Source: Saprospiraceae bacterium (lineage in GTDB: Bacteria > Bacteroidota > Bacteroidia > Chitinophagales > Saprospiraceae). Taken from it: a stretch of 64,000 bases of DNA. The stretch is from contig JADJGA010000004.1 of the NCBI GenBank assembly GCA_016708265.1, forward strand, positions 248,001 to 312,000, in the 5' to 3' direction. Positions 33,678 through 43,097 of this stretch are shown piece by piece. Position 1 is the first letter of the stretch, and each line of letters begins with the position of its first letter. A model generated the notes under the pieces. That model saw nothing but the letters and a program-made list of their open reading frames with translations, did not search any database and had not been told where the DNA came from. The translations under genes were made by a program, and so were the position numbers.

Positions 33678-35615
33678 ATGATCACAATTTCAAATTTATC
33701 TCTATTTTTTGGTGACAGAATTCTCTTTGACAACATAAGCCTGACTATTAAGGATAATGATAAAATTGGGATAGTTGGCAGGAACGGAGCCGGAAAAACA
33801 ACACTTTTCAAACTTCTGATAAGTGAAATGAAAGCTGATGCCGGATCAATAATAATACCGGGTAATAAAACAACAGGTTATCTTAAACAGGAGATCAAAT
33901 TAAACGCATCAAGAACACTTCTGGAAGAGACTTTGACAGCTTTTGATGACATTCTCAGTTTGACAGATGAATTAAGTGCTCTCGAAGTATTGTTGTCCCA
34001 CAGAACTGATTTTGAAGATGAATCCTATATAAACCTTGTACAGCGAATTGCAGATCTGAATGAAATAATCAAAAACCATGATGTAGGAGTATTAAAGGGG
34101 AATGTTGAAAAAGTTTTAAAAGGTCTAGGTTTCAAACCTTCTGAATTTTCCAAAAAAGTAAATGAATTCAGTGGTGGCTGGCAAATAAGGATAGAAATTG
34201 CAAAATTGCTTCTCAGACAACCCGATTATATATTACTTGACGAACCTACAAATCACCTTGATATTGAAGCCATTATCTGGCTTGAAGAATATCTGAAATC
34301 ATATCCTGGAGCTGTTCTGCTAATATCACATGACCAGAGATTTCTCGATAATGTCACAAAAAGAACAGTTGAAATTGAGAATACAAAAGTATACGACTAT
34401 CCTGCTTCTTATACAAAATTTATGGAACTTCGTGAAGAGAGGAGGGAGAAGATGATATCTGCATTCAAAAATCAACAGAATGTTATTAAAGAACAGGAGC
34501 GCACGATTGAAAGATTCATGGCTAAAGCCACAAAGACTAAATTGGCCCAGTCCATGCAAAAAAGGCTGGACAAAATTGAAAGAATAGAAGTGGAGGAGTT
34601 TGACACCAAAACCATGAAATTGATCTTCCCTCCTGCTGAAAGATCAGGGCAAATTGTAGCAAAAATTGAACACTTAAGTAAATCGTATGATTCCCTGAAT
34701 GTACTGAGAAATATAGATTTTCAGATGGAAAGGGGTGATAAGATTTCCTTTGTAGGTCAAAATGGACAGGGAAAAACCACATTGGCCCGGATCATTGTCG
34801 GCAAACTAGATTATGAAAAAGGTGATATGAAATTAGGCCATAATGTTAAGATAGGATATTATGCTCAAAACCAGTCTGATCTGCTGGAAACAAACGTGAC
34901 AGTACTTGAAACGATGGAAAACAATGCTACAATAGAAACCAGAACTAATATCCGAAAGCTTTTAGGTGCCTTTTTGTTCAGCGGAGAAGATGTTGAAAAA
35001 AAAGTATCGGTGTTGAGCGGTGGAGAGAAAGCAAGGCTCGCAATTGCTGTTATGCTTCTAAGACCTTTCAATTTTTTGATTCTTGATGAACCAACCAACC
35101 ATTTGGATATTTTATCAAAACAGGTTTTAAAACAGGCTTTGGAAGATTTTACCGGTTCCATGATCATTGTTTCGCATGACAGGGAATTTTTAAGTGATCT
35201 TACAACCAAAACCCTTGAATTCAAGGATCATAAACTCAAAACCTACCTTGGAGACATTAATTATTTTCTCGAAAAAAGAAAAATTGATGATATAAGAACT
35301 TTGGAACTTACATCCCTGTCCAGGACAAATATCCAAAATGGAAATGCTGAGGAGGAAACACTTGCAAAAAATCTTAATAAAGCATCTTTTGAAGAACGTA
35401 AATCGATCCAGAAAGAAATAAAACAAGCTGAAAAGAAAATAGAACTTCTGGAAATTCAGATCTCAAATCTGGAGTCAGAAATGCAAATGCCGGAATTTCA
35501 TACCAATGCAGATTCGATTGAAAAATTAAAAATGCATGTTGAACTAAAAAAACAATTGGATGACTGGATGGACAAATGGACTGTTTTTCAGGAGAAACTT
35601 GAGTTCCTCCCATAA
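33678..35615 (+). CDS. ABC-F family ATPase (Uup/EttA-like)
   Basis: The 645-residue product has two ABC domains in one chain. The first has GRNGAGKTT (about 34-42) and EFSGGWQIRIEIAKLL with LLDEPTNHLDIE; the second has GQNGQGKTT, VLSGGEKARLAIAVMLL and LILDEPTNHLDIL. Between them lies the charged P-site-tRNA-interaction type linker (ERREKMISAFKNQQNVIKEQ region), and at the end a coiled coil of about 90 residues as in Uup. No TM segments, so it acts on ribosomes rather than in transport; translation-rescue or factor-type roles are known for the family. Which subfamily cannot be told. Confidence 0.95.
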   Translation: MITISNLSLFFGDRILFDNISLTIKDNDKIGIVGRNGAGKTTLFKLLISEMKADAGSIIIPGNKTTGYLKQEIKLNASRTLLEETLTAFDDILSLTDELSALEVLLSHRTDFEDESYINLVQRIADLNEIIKNHDVGVLKGNVEKVLKGLGFKPSEFSKKVNEFSGGWQIRIEIAKLLLRQPDYILLDEPTNHLDIEAIIWLEEYLKSYPGAVLLISHDQRFLDNVTKRTVEIENTKVYDYPASYTKFMELREERREKMISAFKNQQNVIKEQERTIERFMAKATKTKLAQSMQKRLDKIERIEVEEFDTKTMKLIFPPAERSGQIVAKIEHLSKSYDSLNVLRNIDFQMERGDKISFVGQNGQGKTTLARIIVGKLDYEKGDMKLGHNVKIGYYAQNQSDLLETNVTVLETMENNATIETRTNIRKLLGAFLFSGEDVEKKVSVLSGGEKARLAIAVMLLRPFNFLILDEPTNHLDILSKQVLKQALEDFTGSMIIVSHDREFLSDLTTKTLEFKDHKLKTYLGDINYFLEKRKIDDIRTLELTSLSRTNIQNGNAEEETLAKNLNKASFEERKSIQKEIKQAEKKIELLEIQISNLESEMQMPEFHTNADSIEKLKMHVELKKQLDDWMDKWTVFQEKLEFLP

Positions 35616-35618
35616 AGT

Positions 35619-36932
35619 TCAGTTGTAAGTATCGAGGATTGCTTCAAACATCCAGTTAGCAAGAGCCTGCCTGTTAAATGAATTCAATATCCTTTCATGA
35701 TCTCTTGAATTTTTAATATTTGCAAGTTCAACAAGTATAGCAGTTGGCAGTGAATTGTTTATAACATAGAAATTCTGCTGTCCGGAGGTCCCTCCATATC
35801 CTCGGTCACTCTGGTGCTGGGAATATTTTTTGGCAAAAGTTTTTTGCATATTATTAGCCAGTTTCTCACTCGGTTTACTCCCCTTAGGATATGAAAAAAA
35901 CACATCAATTCTTTGGTCAGAATGTCGGGAATCTACATGAACTTCTATTAAAGTCTGTGATTTTACATTTTTCTTTTTATTATAAAAGCTGTAAAGATTA
36001 TTAACGTCATTAGTGCGTTGTTTAAGCCTTTTCTTCTGACTGATCGGTATCTTAATTCCATCCAATGTGACTTCATCATTATCACATGGCAAATACCTTT
36101 CATCCCTGATGCCGTCATTGTGATCCTGAACAATCACATGAACTGTTGCACCATGTTGCATTAAATTCCTCGCTAATCTCAGAGATACATCGTATGCATA
36201 TTCATCTTCGCACAACATAGGCTCACTATCAGTACATATAGCTCCAGGATCAGGTCCTCCGTGTCCTGTTAAAATATAAAATACCCTGTTTTCCAATCTG
36301 TTGTCTTCCAGAGGCACAGTTGCCCATTTGCTTCCAAACAATGGCACATACCGGTTAAGACCATTTCCCTTTGGTTGCTTAAAGTACTGAACATTGATGA
36401 TTGAGTCTTTCTGTTTTTTATTTTCCTTTTCTGGTTTAATTGTATCCTCCGTTCCCTTTTCAGTAGTGGCTGATTTTTCAGTTGTTACTTTGCTGTCAGT
36501 TTCTCTATTTTTTCTGCAATTCATTTCAGAGTAAGGGACAAGTAATTCCCTGCTCTTTTCAAATTTTCTTTTTACAAGATTTTTATCAAGTAGTGTATAG
36601 TTATAATCCCTTATCCTGATTGCAGCGTCCAAATCTTTAATGTCAATTGTCGACCTTATACTAATATCATTATATTTATAGATCAGTAATGGCAATTTAT
36701 AATTCTTTCCAAGTTTTAGATCAGATTCTCTCTTAAGATTATTTATTTCCAGAAATTTATCAAGATTGCACGAAAAATCCAGTAATTGATATTTACGAAG
36801 TATAGACAAGATACCATCTCCGTTGCCAACTTTCACTTCATAATATTCCTGTGCATTCACAGCTTTTGAGCTGAATAAAATCAGAAAAACAAATATTGCT
36901 ATTAGTATATATATATTATAAATTGATTTCAT
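35619..36932 (-). CDS. N-acetylmuramoyl-L-alanine amidase with LysM-like N-terminus
   Basis: The 437-residue product has a signal peptide (FLILFSSKAVNAQ), a LysM-like region (YYEVKVGNGDGILSILRKYQ, then KLGKNYKLPLLIYK), a Lys/Glu/Thr-rich linker, and an Amidase_3 domain with zinc ligands in YILTGHGGPDPGA, CEDEYAYDVSLRLA (Glu), TLIEVHVDSRHSDQ (His) and the catalytic Glu in ILVELANIKNSRDHERI. The usual DPGHGG is LTGHGG, but the metal His is kept. It cleaves the peptide stem from the glycan strand. It ends only 3 bp from the convergent ABC-F gene. A promoter box directly adjoins the start. Confidence 0.9.
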   Translation of the reverse strand: MKSIYNIYILIAIFVFLILFSSKAVNAQEYYEVKVGNGDGILSILRKYQLLDFSCNLDKFLEINNLKRESDLKLGKNYKLPLLIYKYNDISIRSTIDIKDLDAAIRIRDYNYTLLDKNLVKRKFEKSRELLVPYSEMNCRKNRETDSKVTTEKSATTEKGTEDTIKPEKENKKQKDSIINVQYFKQPKGNGLNRYVPLFGSKWATVPLEDNRLENRVFYILTGHGGPDPGAICTDSEPMLCEDEYAYDVSLRLARNLMQHGATVHVIVQDHNDGIRDERYLPCDNDEVTLDGIKIPISQKKRLKQRTNDVNNLYSFYNKKKNVKSQTLIEVHVDSRHSDQRIDVFFSYPKGSKPSEKLANNMQKTFAKKYSQHQSDRGYGGTSGQQNFYVINNSLPTAILVELANIKNSRDHERILNSFNRQALANWMFEAILDTYN

Positions 36933-36936
36933 GTCG

Positions 36937-36944
36937 CAAATATA
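36937..36944 (-). promoter_or_regulatory. Minus-7 box adjoining amidase start
   Basis: Minus-strand TATATTTG, with its last G 5 nt from the ATG at 36932. This is the same geometry as at 24849-24856 and predicts a leaderless message. Confidence 0.5.
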
Positions 36945-37056
36945 TTATATTAATTTGCAATATTACAAATAAAATTTCATAAATGTTTTATAAAACTTTA
37001 ATTTTTTTTAAATTTCTTGCAAAATGAGCTGGGAATAATCTGATAGCGATTGAAAA

Positions 37057-37626
37057 TCAATTTAAAAAGAATGTTTCAGGAATTTGTGCTATTATTTCAT
37101 AATTATCACCTTTATGTTCCAGGACTTTTTTCCACAGGTCAATATTTTTAAATTTAAAAATGTAATTTGAATCTATCTGAGCGATGATCCATGACCCGTT
37201 TATAAGTTCGTCTTCAAGTTGTCCTGCAGACCAGCCCGAATAACCAACATAAAATTTTATATCTTTATCTGTAATTAAATTATTTGCAATCAGGGATTTG
37301 AGTTTTTCAAAATTTCCTCCCCAGTATATACCATTGCTTATCTCAATACTTTCATCAAGAATACTCCCTACCCTATGTATATAATGAATAGTATTTGTGG
37401 CTACCGGTCCTCCAAAATATGCAAGATCTTTGTATTCAGGAAAATCTACCATCAGGTCTACTACTTTATAATCGAGGGGTCTGTTAAGAATAAATCCCAG
37501 TGCTCCTTCAGTATTATATTCTGCAAGATAAACAACTGATCGACGAAAATTACCATCAATCATAAATGGTTGAGAAACCAGGAGGTCACCTTTTTTTATT
37601 ATAATATCTTTAGAACTTTGATCCAT
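37057..37626 (-). CDS. YqgE/AlgH family protein
   Basis: The 189-residue product matches the DUF179/UPF0301 family: KGDLLVSQPFMIDGNFRRSVVYLAEYN, GALGFILNRPL, YFGGPVATNTIHYIHR, YWGGNFEKLKSLI, and the WSAGQLEDELINGSW motif. The start MDQSSKDI at 37626 is preferred over an in-frame ATG at 37647. Function in Bacteroidota is unknown despite structural data for relatives; a link to transcription was suggested for AlgH. Confidence 0.92.
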   Translation of the reverse strand: MDQSSKDIIIKKGDLLVSQPFMIDGNFRRSVVYLAEYNTEGALGFILNRPLDYKVVDLMVDFPEYKDLAYFGGPVATNTIHYIHRVGSILDESIEISNGIYWGGNFEKLKSLIANNLITDKDIKFYVGYSGWSAGQLEDELINGSWIIAQIDSNYIFKFKNIDLWKKVLEHKGDNYEIIAQIPETFFLN

Positions 37627-37707
37627 GCTTATTTTGTGATCCAACAAAAAATAAAGTCATATAATAAACTGAATTTTTCACAAATAATTATTTGAATTCC
37701 AAAAAAA

Positions 37708-38586
37708 CTAAATAAAGTCAGTTTCCAATTGTTTATCAACTTTCTTCACAAATGCAGTAAGAGTTTTTCCATTTCCTCCAACTTCTATATACTTTGTAAC
37801 ACCCTGAGTAATCATATTCCTGATGGTTTGCGTCCACAGAACAGGAGCCGTAAGCTGTTTTATAAGATTTTCCTTGATAATCTCAGGATCAGTTTCCATC
37901 CTAGAAGTATAATTTTGAAATACAGGCATTTGAGCTTGCATAAATCTGGTATTTATGATCGCGTCTGCCAGTTCCTCTTCTGCAGGTTTCATAAAAGGAC
38001 TGTGAAAAGCCCCCCCAACCTGAAGTTCAATAGCTCTTTTGGCACCTCTTTGCAATAGCAATTCCATAGCTTTTGCAATTCCCTGTTTTGAACCTGAGAT
38101 CACCAATTGTCCCGGACAATTATAGTTGGCAGGAATTACAATTTCATCAATTTCACTGCATGCCTTTTCAACAATCTCATCTTCCACCCCAAGAATTGCA
38201 GCCATTGAGCTTGGTTCAGCCTCGCAGGCTTTCTGCATGGCATTAGCCCTGATACTGACAAGTTTCAAACCATCCTCAAAACTCAATGTGCCGTTAGCTA
38301 CCAATGCTGTAAGTTCACCCAGTGAATGTCCGGCTACAAAGTCCGGTTTAAATCTACCTCCGTTGACAAAATAACTTATTATCGATTGAAGAAAAACTGC
38401 AGGCTGAGTGACATTAGTTTGCTTTAATTCTTCCTGAGTCCCATCAAACATGATATCTGATATCCTGAATTTCAAAATTGCATTAGCCAGTTCAAAATAT
38501 TCTTTAGCTAACCTATGTGTTTCATACAGATCCTTACCCATGCCAGGGAATTGTGAACCTTGTCCGGGAAATAAATATGCTATCAT
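37708..38586 (-). CDS. fabD: Malonyl-CoA:ACP transacylase
   Basis: Loads malonyl onto acyl carrier protein for fatty acid synthesis. The 292-residue product has FPGQGSQFPGMGKDL, TQPAVFLQS, VAGHSLGELTALVA (nucleophile Ser of GHSLG), GGAFHSPFMKPA (catalytic His) and VEVGGNGKTL-like IEVGGNGKTLTAFV. Length and start are normal. No other fab genes are beside it; folE is the upstream neighbour 52 bp away. Confidence 0.95.
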   Translation of the reverse strand: MIAYLFPGQGSQFPGMGKDLYETHRLAKEYFELANAILKFRISDIMFDGTQEELKQTNVTQPAVFLQSIISYFVNGGRFKPDFVAGHSLGELTALVANGTLSFEDGLKLVSIRANAMQKACEAEPSSMAAILGVEDEIVEKACSEIDEIVIPANYNCPGQLVISGSKQGIAKAMELLLQRGAKRAIELQVGGAFHSPFMKPAEEELADAIINTRFMQAQMPVFQNYTSRMETDPEIIKENLIKQLTAPVLWTQTIRNMITQGVTKYIEVGGNGKTLTAFVKKVDKQLETDFI

Positions 38587-38638
38587 AAAAATTTCTAGAA
38601 TTTAAAATGCAAAATAAAAATTTTATAAAAATATCGTT

Positions 38639-39226
38639 TTAATGCAAACTACTACCTATCAATCTTAAAAATTCACTTCTAGTTTCCATTTTCTCAAAAA
38701 TACCTGTAAAAGCCGAAGTGGTTGTTACGGAATTTTGTTTTTGTACTCCTCTCATCATCATGCACATATGCTGTGCTTCAATGACAACTGCAACCCCCTG
38801 AGGCTTCAGATTTCTGTCAAGAGCATAAAGTATCTGATTTGTAAGGCGTTCCTGAACCTGAAGCCTTCTGGCAAAAACATCAACAATTCTTGGCAGCTTA
38901 CTTAATCCCACGATCTTTTGATCAGGAACATAAGCTATATGCGCTTTGCCAAAAAAAGGGATCATGTGATGTTCACACATAGAATAAAGCTCAATATCCT
39001 TGACAATCACCATCTCACTGTACTTCTCATCAAATAATGCTGCCTGCAAAATTTCATCCGGATCCTGGTCATACCCCTGAAGAAGGAACTGCATAGATCT
39101 GGCAACCCTGTGTGGAGTCATTTTCAATCCGTCTCTTTCCTTGTCCTCTCCAACAATTGTCAATAAATCTGAATAAATCGACTTTAGTCTGTCATAAGCA
39201 TTTTTGGAATTCAATTTATCTTCCAT
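38639..39226 (-). CDS. folE: GTP cyclohydrolase I
   Basis: First enzyme of tetrahydrofolate (or other pterin) synthesis. The 195-residue product shows the zinc and active-site motifs LYSMCEHHMIPFFGKAHIAYVP, IVGLSKLPRIVDVFARRLQVQERLTNQI, and CMMMRGVQKQNS followed by TTTSAFTGIF. All ligands (Cys, His, Cys) are present. Length is normal. Confidence 0.96.
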   Translation of the reverse strand: MEDKLNSKNAYDRLKSIYSDLLTIVGEDKERDGLKMTPHRVARSMQFLLQGYDQDPDEILQAALFDEKYSEMVIVKDIELYSMCEHHMIPFFGKAHIAYVPDQKIVGLSKLPRIVDVFARRLQVQERLTNQILYALDRNLKPQGVAVVIEAQHMCMMMRGVQKQNSVTTTSAFTGIFEKMETRSEFLRLIGSSLH

Positions 39227-39643
39227 ATATGAAAATTTATTTGATTGGTTTTAAATTTATGCTCTGATTATTCTTTAACATTTTAAAAAGACTCTTGTTT
39301 ATTTAATCTTTGTAGAGATTCAAGATAATGATAAATAATCATGTGAAAAGTATAACATTTTTCCTTATCGACTCAAATTTACTGGAATAAAACTATATAC
39401 TAAAGAGATTAGCCACATATTTTTCATTTTCTTTTTACCGTAATATAGAAATTTCTCTACATTTTATTCAACAACTGCTTCAAAAATATCAGTAAATGAA
39501 ATATAAAGAAAACATCATTATTTAAGAAATAATCTGCAAAAAAAACATGAAAAGTTGTTTTGTAAATTAAAATGTTATTCCTTTGCATAACTTTATTATT
39601 TAAAGCTTTAGAGTTTAATTTTTTAATATCTTAATTTTTATTT
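39227..39643. other. Gene-free spacer before RRM gene
   Basis: About 415 bp of AT-rich DNA with no coding frame. Its right part, about 100 bp before the RRM protein ATG, is likely a promoter and leader (CCTTTGCATAAC at about 39582), as is common for RNA-binding protein genes with autoregulated leaders. Confidence 0.4.
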
Positions 39644-39940
39644 ATGAACATTTTTATCACAAAATTGGATTACGCTACAAAAGAATCAACTGTCAGAGCT
39701 GCTTTTGAAGCTTTTGGTACTGTTAGTTCTGTTAAAATAGTAACAGACAAAGTTTCTGGCCGTTCAAAAGGCTACGGTTTCGTTGAAATGGATGATGATG
39801 ATGAGGCTTTGGAAGCAATCAACGGATTAAATGAAAGTGAAATTGATGGTAGAACTGTTGTAGTTAAAAAATCAATGCCAAAACCAAAAACAGGAGGCAG
39901 TGACAATTACAATAGAGATAGAAGAAGTAACTACCGATAG
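39644..39940 (+). CDS. Single-RRM RNA-binding protein
   Basis: The 98-residue product is one RRM followed by a short basic tail (KPKTGGSDNYNRDRRSNYR). RNP2 is IFITKL at the start and RNP1 is KGYGFVEM. This glycine-poor cold-shock-associated type is common in Bacteroidota and cyanobacteria. It should bind single-stranded RNA. It is monocistronic with a perfect terminator 32 bp after its stop and a long AT-rich leader. Confidence 0.93.
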   Translation: MNIFITKLDYATKESTVRAAFEAFGTVSSVKIVTDKVSGRSKGYGFVEMDDDDEALEAINGLNESEIDGRTVVVKKSMPKPKTGGSDNYNRDRRSNYR

Positions 39941-39971
39941 TAATAGTTGAATTAAATTAGTTTTATTGGTG

Positions 39972-40010
39972 AACGGTTTCAATAATGGTCTTATTGAAAC
40001 CGTTTTTTTT
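39972..40010 (+). terminator. Perfect rho-independent terminator of RRM gene
   Basis: AACGGTTTCAATAA (39972-39985) pairs perfectly with TTATTGAAACCGTT (39991-40004) around TGGTC, followed by eight T. It excludes a prmC start upstream of 40010. Confidence 0.92.
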
Positions 40011-40016
40011 GATTTT

Positions 40017-40850
40017 ATGAGTAAAGAGTTTAGTTTTTTCAAAAACAAATTGCGGAAAACCCTTGAACAGTTTTTTGAAGTCAGGGAAAGTGAGAATATA
40101 GCAAAAATCTACTTTGAGGACAGGTTTCAAATCAAAGGAAATAGTGAAAATGTTTTTTCAGAACAATTTATTAACATTTTTGATCAGGATCTCGAAAGGT
40201 TCAAACTTCAGGAGCCTGTTCAATATATTACCGGGAAAGCGTGGTTTTACAAATACCTTTTTTTAGTTAATGATTCTGTCCTGATACCAAGACCTGAAAC
40301 AGAAGAACTTGTAAAATACATTTTAGATTTAAAACCATTTTTTCGCAATCCGGAAATATTAGATATTGGAACCGGATCAGGATGTATTGCACTTAGTATT
40401 GGTAAAGAATGGCATGACGCAAAAATCAAAGCCATAGAAATATCGGCAGATGCAATAAAGATTGCTGAGCGAAACAAATCCGGATTAAAAGCAAATAATG
40501 TTAATTTTGAATGTTGGGATTTTCTTGATGAAAAAAACTGGAAATATTTAGACAAATTTGATATAATTGTATCAAATCCACCATATATTCCTTTTGAAGA
40601 AGCATCAGAAATGGATTTTTCAACACTGAATTATGAACCGAAAATAGCTTTATTCCCTGAAGGTCAGGATCATCTGATATTCTATAGAAAAATAATTGAT
40701 TTTGCTACAAATCATTTAAATCCCGGCGGAAAAATATTGTGCGAGATAAATGAATTTCACGCTGCAGAAATTTCAAATATGATGTCAACATACAACCTAA
40801 GAATACTTAAAGACATCAGGGATAAAGACAGAATTCTGGAAGTATTTTAA
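40017..40850 (+). CDS. prmC: Peptide chain release factor N5-glutamine methyltransferase
   Basis: Methylates the GGQ Gln of RF1 and RF2. The 277-residue product has the N-terminal helical region (QYITGKAWFYK), VLIPRPETEELV, the SAM motif ILDIGTGSGCIALSI and the NPPYIPFEE methyl-acceptor motif, all characteristic of PrmC/HemK. The start at 40017 (MSKEFSFF) is chosen because a longer in-frame reading from 39966 crosses the terminator of the preceding gene. Confidence 0.95.
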   Translation: MSKEFSFFKNKLRKTLEQFFEVRESENIAKIYFEDRFQIKGNSENVFSEQFINIFDQDLERFKLQEPVQYITGKAWFYKYLFLVNDSVLIPRPETEELVKYILDLKPFFRNPEILDIGTGSGCIALSIGKEWHDAKIKAIEISADAIKIAERNKSGLKANNVNFECWDFLDEKNWKYLDKFDIIVSNPPYIPFEEASEMDFSTLNYEPKIALFPEGQDHLIFYRKIIDFATNHLNPGGKILCEINEFHAAEISNMMSTYNLRILKDIRDKDRILEVF

Positions 40851-40871
40851 CCTGAATTCAAATTTAAGCGA

Positions 40872-41762
40872 CTATTTTGTGAAATATGCTGAAACAACCA
40901 ATTCTTTAAATCCACCTTCATAATTATAAAATCCTTCCTTAGTTTTAACTCCAAGTTTTCCGGCAAGGACCATCTTCTTAAGCAACTGACATGGTGCATA
41001 CTTTGGATGGCCAAATCCTTCATGCATTACTTCAAGGATAGCATGACAAACATCAAGTCCTATAAAGTCAGCAAGTTGCAGGGGCCCCATCGGATGTGCC
41101 ATACCGAGCTTCATAACCGTATCAATTTCATAAACACCGGCCACTCCTTCTGACAAAGTCATTATTGCTTCATTTATCATAGGCATTAATATCCTGTTTG
41201 CCACAAAACCAGGATAATCGTTTACTTCGACAGGTGATTTACCCAATTTCACAGACAAGTCCATTGTGATCCTGGTTACTTCATCCGAAGTATTGAATCC
41301 ACGGATTATTTCAACAAGTTTCATAACAGGCACCGGATTCATAAAATGCATACCTATCACTTTTTGAGGTCTTTTCGTGGCAGCAGCCAGTTTTGTGATT
41401 GAAATTGAAGAGGTATTACTTGCTAAAATAGTTTTTTCAGGAGAATATTCGTCCAAATCCTTAAATATTTTGGATTTCAGCTCCCAGTTTTCCGTTGCTG
41501 CTTCTACAACGAGATCAGCATCTTCAACAGATTTTTTCAAATCATTGCATAAAATTATCCTCTTTAATGCAGCATCCTTTTCTACTTCGGTGATGCTTCC
41601 CTTTGACACCATTCTGTCCAGGTTTTTACCAATTGTGCTCATTGCTTTTTCAAGTGCAGCATCAAATATATCAAAAAGATTGACCTCATAGCCTGCCATT
41701 GCAAAAACATGGGCAATTCCATTTCCCATAGTACCCGATCCGATTACAGTAATATTCTTCAT
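40872..41762 (-). CDS. 3-hydroxyacyl-CoA dehydrogenase (3-hydroxybutyryl-CoA type)
   Basis: Oxidises 3-hydroxyacyl-CoA with NAD+. The 296-residue product begins MKNITVIGSGTMGNGIAHVFA (Rossmann GxGxxG), has VVEAATENWELKSKIF, ASNTSSISITKLA, KVIGMHFMNPVPVMKLVEII (catalytic His and Asn region), and VNDYPGFVANRILMPMINEA. Length equals typical single-domain enzymes. An in-frame ATG at 41789 adds nine atypical residues. It may work in fatty acid or butyrate metabolism; no partner gene is adjacent. Confidence 0.95.
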   Translation of the reverse strand: MKNITVIGSGTMGNGIAHVFAMAGYEVNLFDIFDAALEKAMSTIGKNLDRMVSKGSITEVEKDAALKRIILCNDLKKSVEDADLVVEAATENWELKSKIFKDLDEYSPEKTILASNTSSISITKLAAATKRPQKVIGMHFMNPVPVMKLVEIIRGFNTSDEVTRITMDLSVKLGKSPVEVNDYPGFVANRILMPMINEAIMTLSEGVAGVYEIDTVMKLGMAHPMGPLQLADFIGLDVCHAILEVMHEGFGHPKYAPCQLLKKMVLAGKLGVKTKEGFYNYEGGFKELVVSAYFTK

Positions 41763-41895
41763 ACGAAAATTTTTAATATTAATAAACAATGAAATTTCAG
41801 AAGAAATAAATCCAAAAAACTTTAATGCTTCAGAATCCCAAAGCTAAATTCAAATCAGGATTTGCAATAAATATCGGGCTAAATAATACAATTAT

Positions 41896-42726
41896 TTATA
41901 TTGTTGATAAATACCCTAGGTAGTAATTAAAAATATCCATTTTATCATTTTCAGAAAAAACAACATGTTTGTATCCTCCGTCCCATGACTTGAATTTAGC
42001 TCCGGAATCCTTACAAAACTGCAATGATGCTTCATATGATGTCACTTTATCATCATCTCCGTGAGAAATTAAAACCGGAGTTTGTAATCCTGATGCATTC
42101 TTCAGGGCATACAATCCGGCATCCCTTATACTAAAATAATACCTTGATGAAATTTTATCATAAGTAAGAGTATCTTTATCAAATTTTTCGACAAATTCGT
42201 TATCTCTCGAAAGATCAGCGATATTCAGTTCTCCTTTGATTACAAGTGATGGAAAAAGTAGTTTCCCAAGTTTTGCAAGTGCAAGTTTAAATATTGGCGG
42301 ATCAAATGCAAGCTTCAGCCATGGTGACGATACAATCGCTTTTTTTATTTCAAAATCAGGAAATCTGAGTAAAAAATTTAATACAATACTTCCACCAAGG
42401 CTATGTCCGAACAGGTAGATTTTATTATCCAGGCTTATTTCCCTTGTATAAGCTATAATTTTGCGAAGATCGTCAAGAAAAAATCTGAAATCGGCTACAT
42501 CACCTCTCCTGCCCTCAGATAGGCCATGTGATCTGAGATCATATGTAAATACTAAAAAATCATTCTCGCTGAAAAAATCTGCAAATTCACCATAATAACC
42601 CTGATGTTCACCATACCCGTGAGTTATTATCAATGATTTACTTGAATTTTGAACATTGCCATATTGCCGCATATTAAGTTCAAGATCGTCTTGAGTTTTG
42701 ATAATGATGCTTTGAAAACTGGTCAT
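41896..42726 (-). CDS. Alpha/beta hydrolase, monoglyceride lipase type
   Basis: The 276-residue product has HGYGEHQGYYGEFADFF (oxyanion HG), the nucleophile elbow YLFGHSLGGSIVLNF (Ser), VLISHGDDDKVTSYEAS (Asp) and a final His in GYKHVVFSEND. No signal peptide. This arrangement matches the lysophospholipase/monoacylglycerol lipase branch. Substrate is not fixed by sequence. Confidence 0.92.
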   Translation of the reverse strand: MTSFQSIIIKTQDDLELNMRQYGNVQNSSKSLIITHGYGEHQGYYGEFADFFSENDFLVFTYDLRSHGLSEGRRGDVADFRFFLDDLRKIIAYTREISLDNKIYLFGHSLGGSIVLNFLLRFPDFEIKKAIVSSPWLKLAFDPPIFKLALAKLGKLLFPSLVIKGELNIADLSRDNEFVEKFDKDTLTYDKISSRYYFSIRDAGLYALKNASGLQTPVLISHGDDDKVTSYEASLQFCKDSGAKFKSWDGGYKHVVFSENDKMDIFNYYLGYLSTI

Positions 42727-42796
42727 AATTAAAATATTATTGGGTTAACATAATAATTCGTAAAGGTAATATTTAAAATATTTTTTATAAAAAAAT

Positions 42797-42826
42797 TTGA
42801 TAATTATTTGAAAACACATATCTTTG
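42797..42826 (+). promoter_or_regulatory. Full Bacteroidota promoter for tRNA-Gly
   Basis: TTG (42797-42799), a 19-bp spacer and TATCTTTG (42819-42826) match the minus-33/minus-7 consensus exactly in spacing. The predicted start lies about 25 bp upstream of tRNA-Gly. Confidence 0.7.
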
Positions 42827-42858
42827 CAATCCGTTTTGAAGAAAACAAATTTATATTT

Positions 42859-42931
<73 letters not shown>

Positions 42932-42937
42932 CTTTAT

Positions 42938-42969
42938 AATAGTTTGATTGGCAATCAAACTATTTTTTT
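42938..42969 (+). terminator. Terminator after tRNA-Gly
   Basis: AATAGTTTGATT (42938-42949) pairs perfectly with AATCAAACTATT (42953-42964) around GGC, followed by a T-run to 42969. Confidence 0.88.
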
Positions 42970-42987
42970 GCCCGAATGGTGAAATTG
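42968..42987 (+). repeat. tRNA-Leu 5' fragment copy
   Basis: TTGCCCGAATGGTGAAATTG is identical to 43096-43115, i.e. the first 18 nt of tRNA-Leu plus two flanking bases. After that the copy diverges. It abuts the terminator T-run of tRNA-Gly. It cannot fold into a tRNA and is not an independent gene. Confidence 0.9.
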
Positions 42988-43029
42988 TCGATGACGAAAC
43001 AGAAATCTCCGATTTCGTGTTTTTCACGA

Positions 43030-43060
43030 TCCTGACATCAGTTAAGACTGATCGTCAGGA
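43030..43060 (+). other. Long hairpin between tRNA fragment and tRNA-Leu
   Basis: TCCTGACATCAGT pairs with ACTGATCGTCAGGA over 13 bp with one bulged C and a TAAG loop. A smaller GAAATC/GATTTC hairpin lies just upstream (43001-43016 or so). No T-run follows, so it is not a terminator. Confidence 0.6.
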
Positions 43061-43097
43061 GTATACGGAAGTTTTGAAATATTGTTTGTTTTATATT

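Noticed and set aside
39966..40016. Longer N-terminus for prmC
   Set aside because: It would overlap a perfect rho-independent terminator of the preceding gene; the family start fits 40017.
42968..43060. A second tRNA-Leu gene
   Set aside because: Only 18 nt of the 5' end match; no matching 3' acceptor strand, anticodon or T arm is present.
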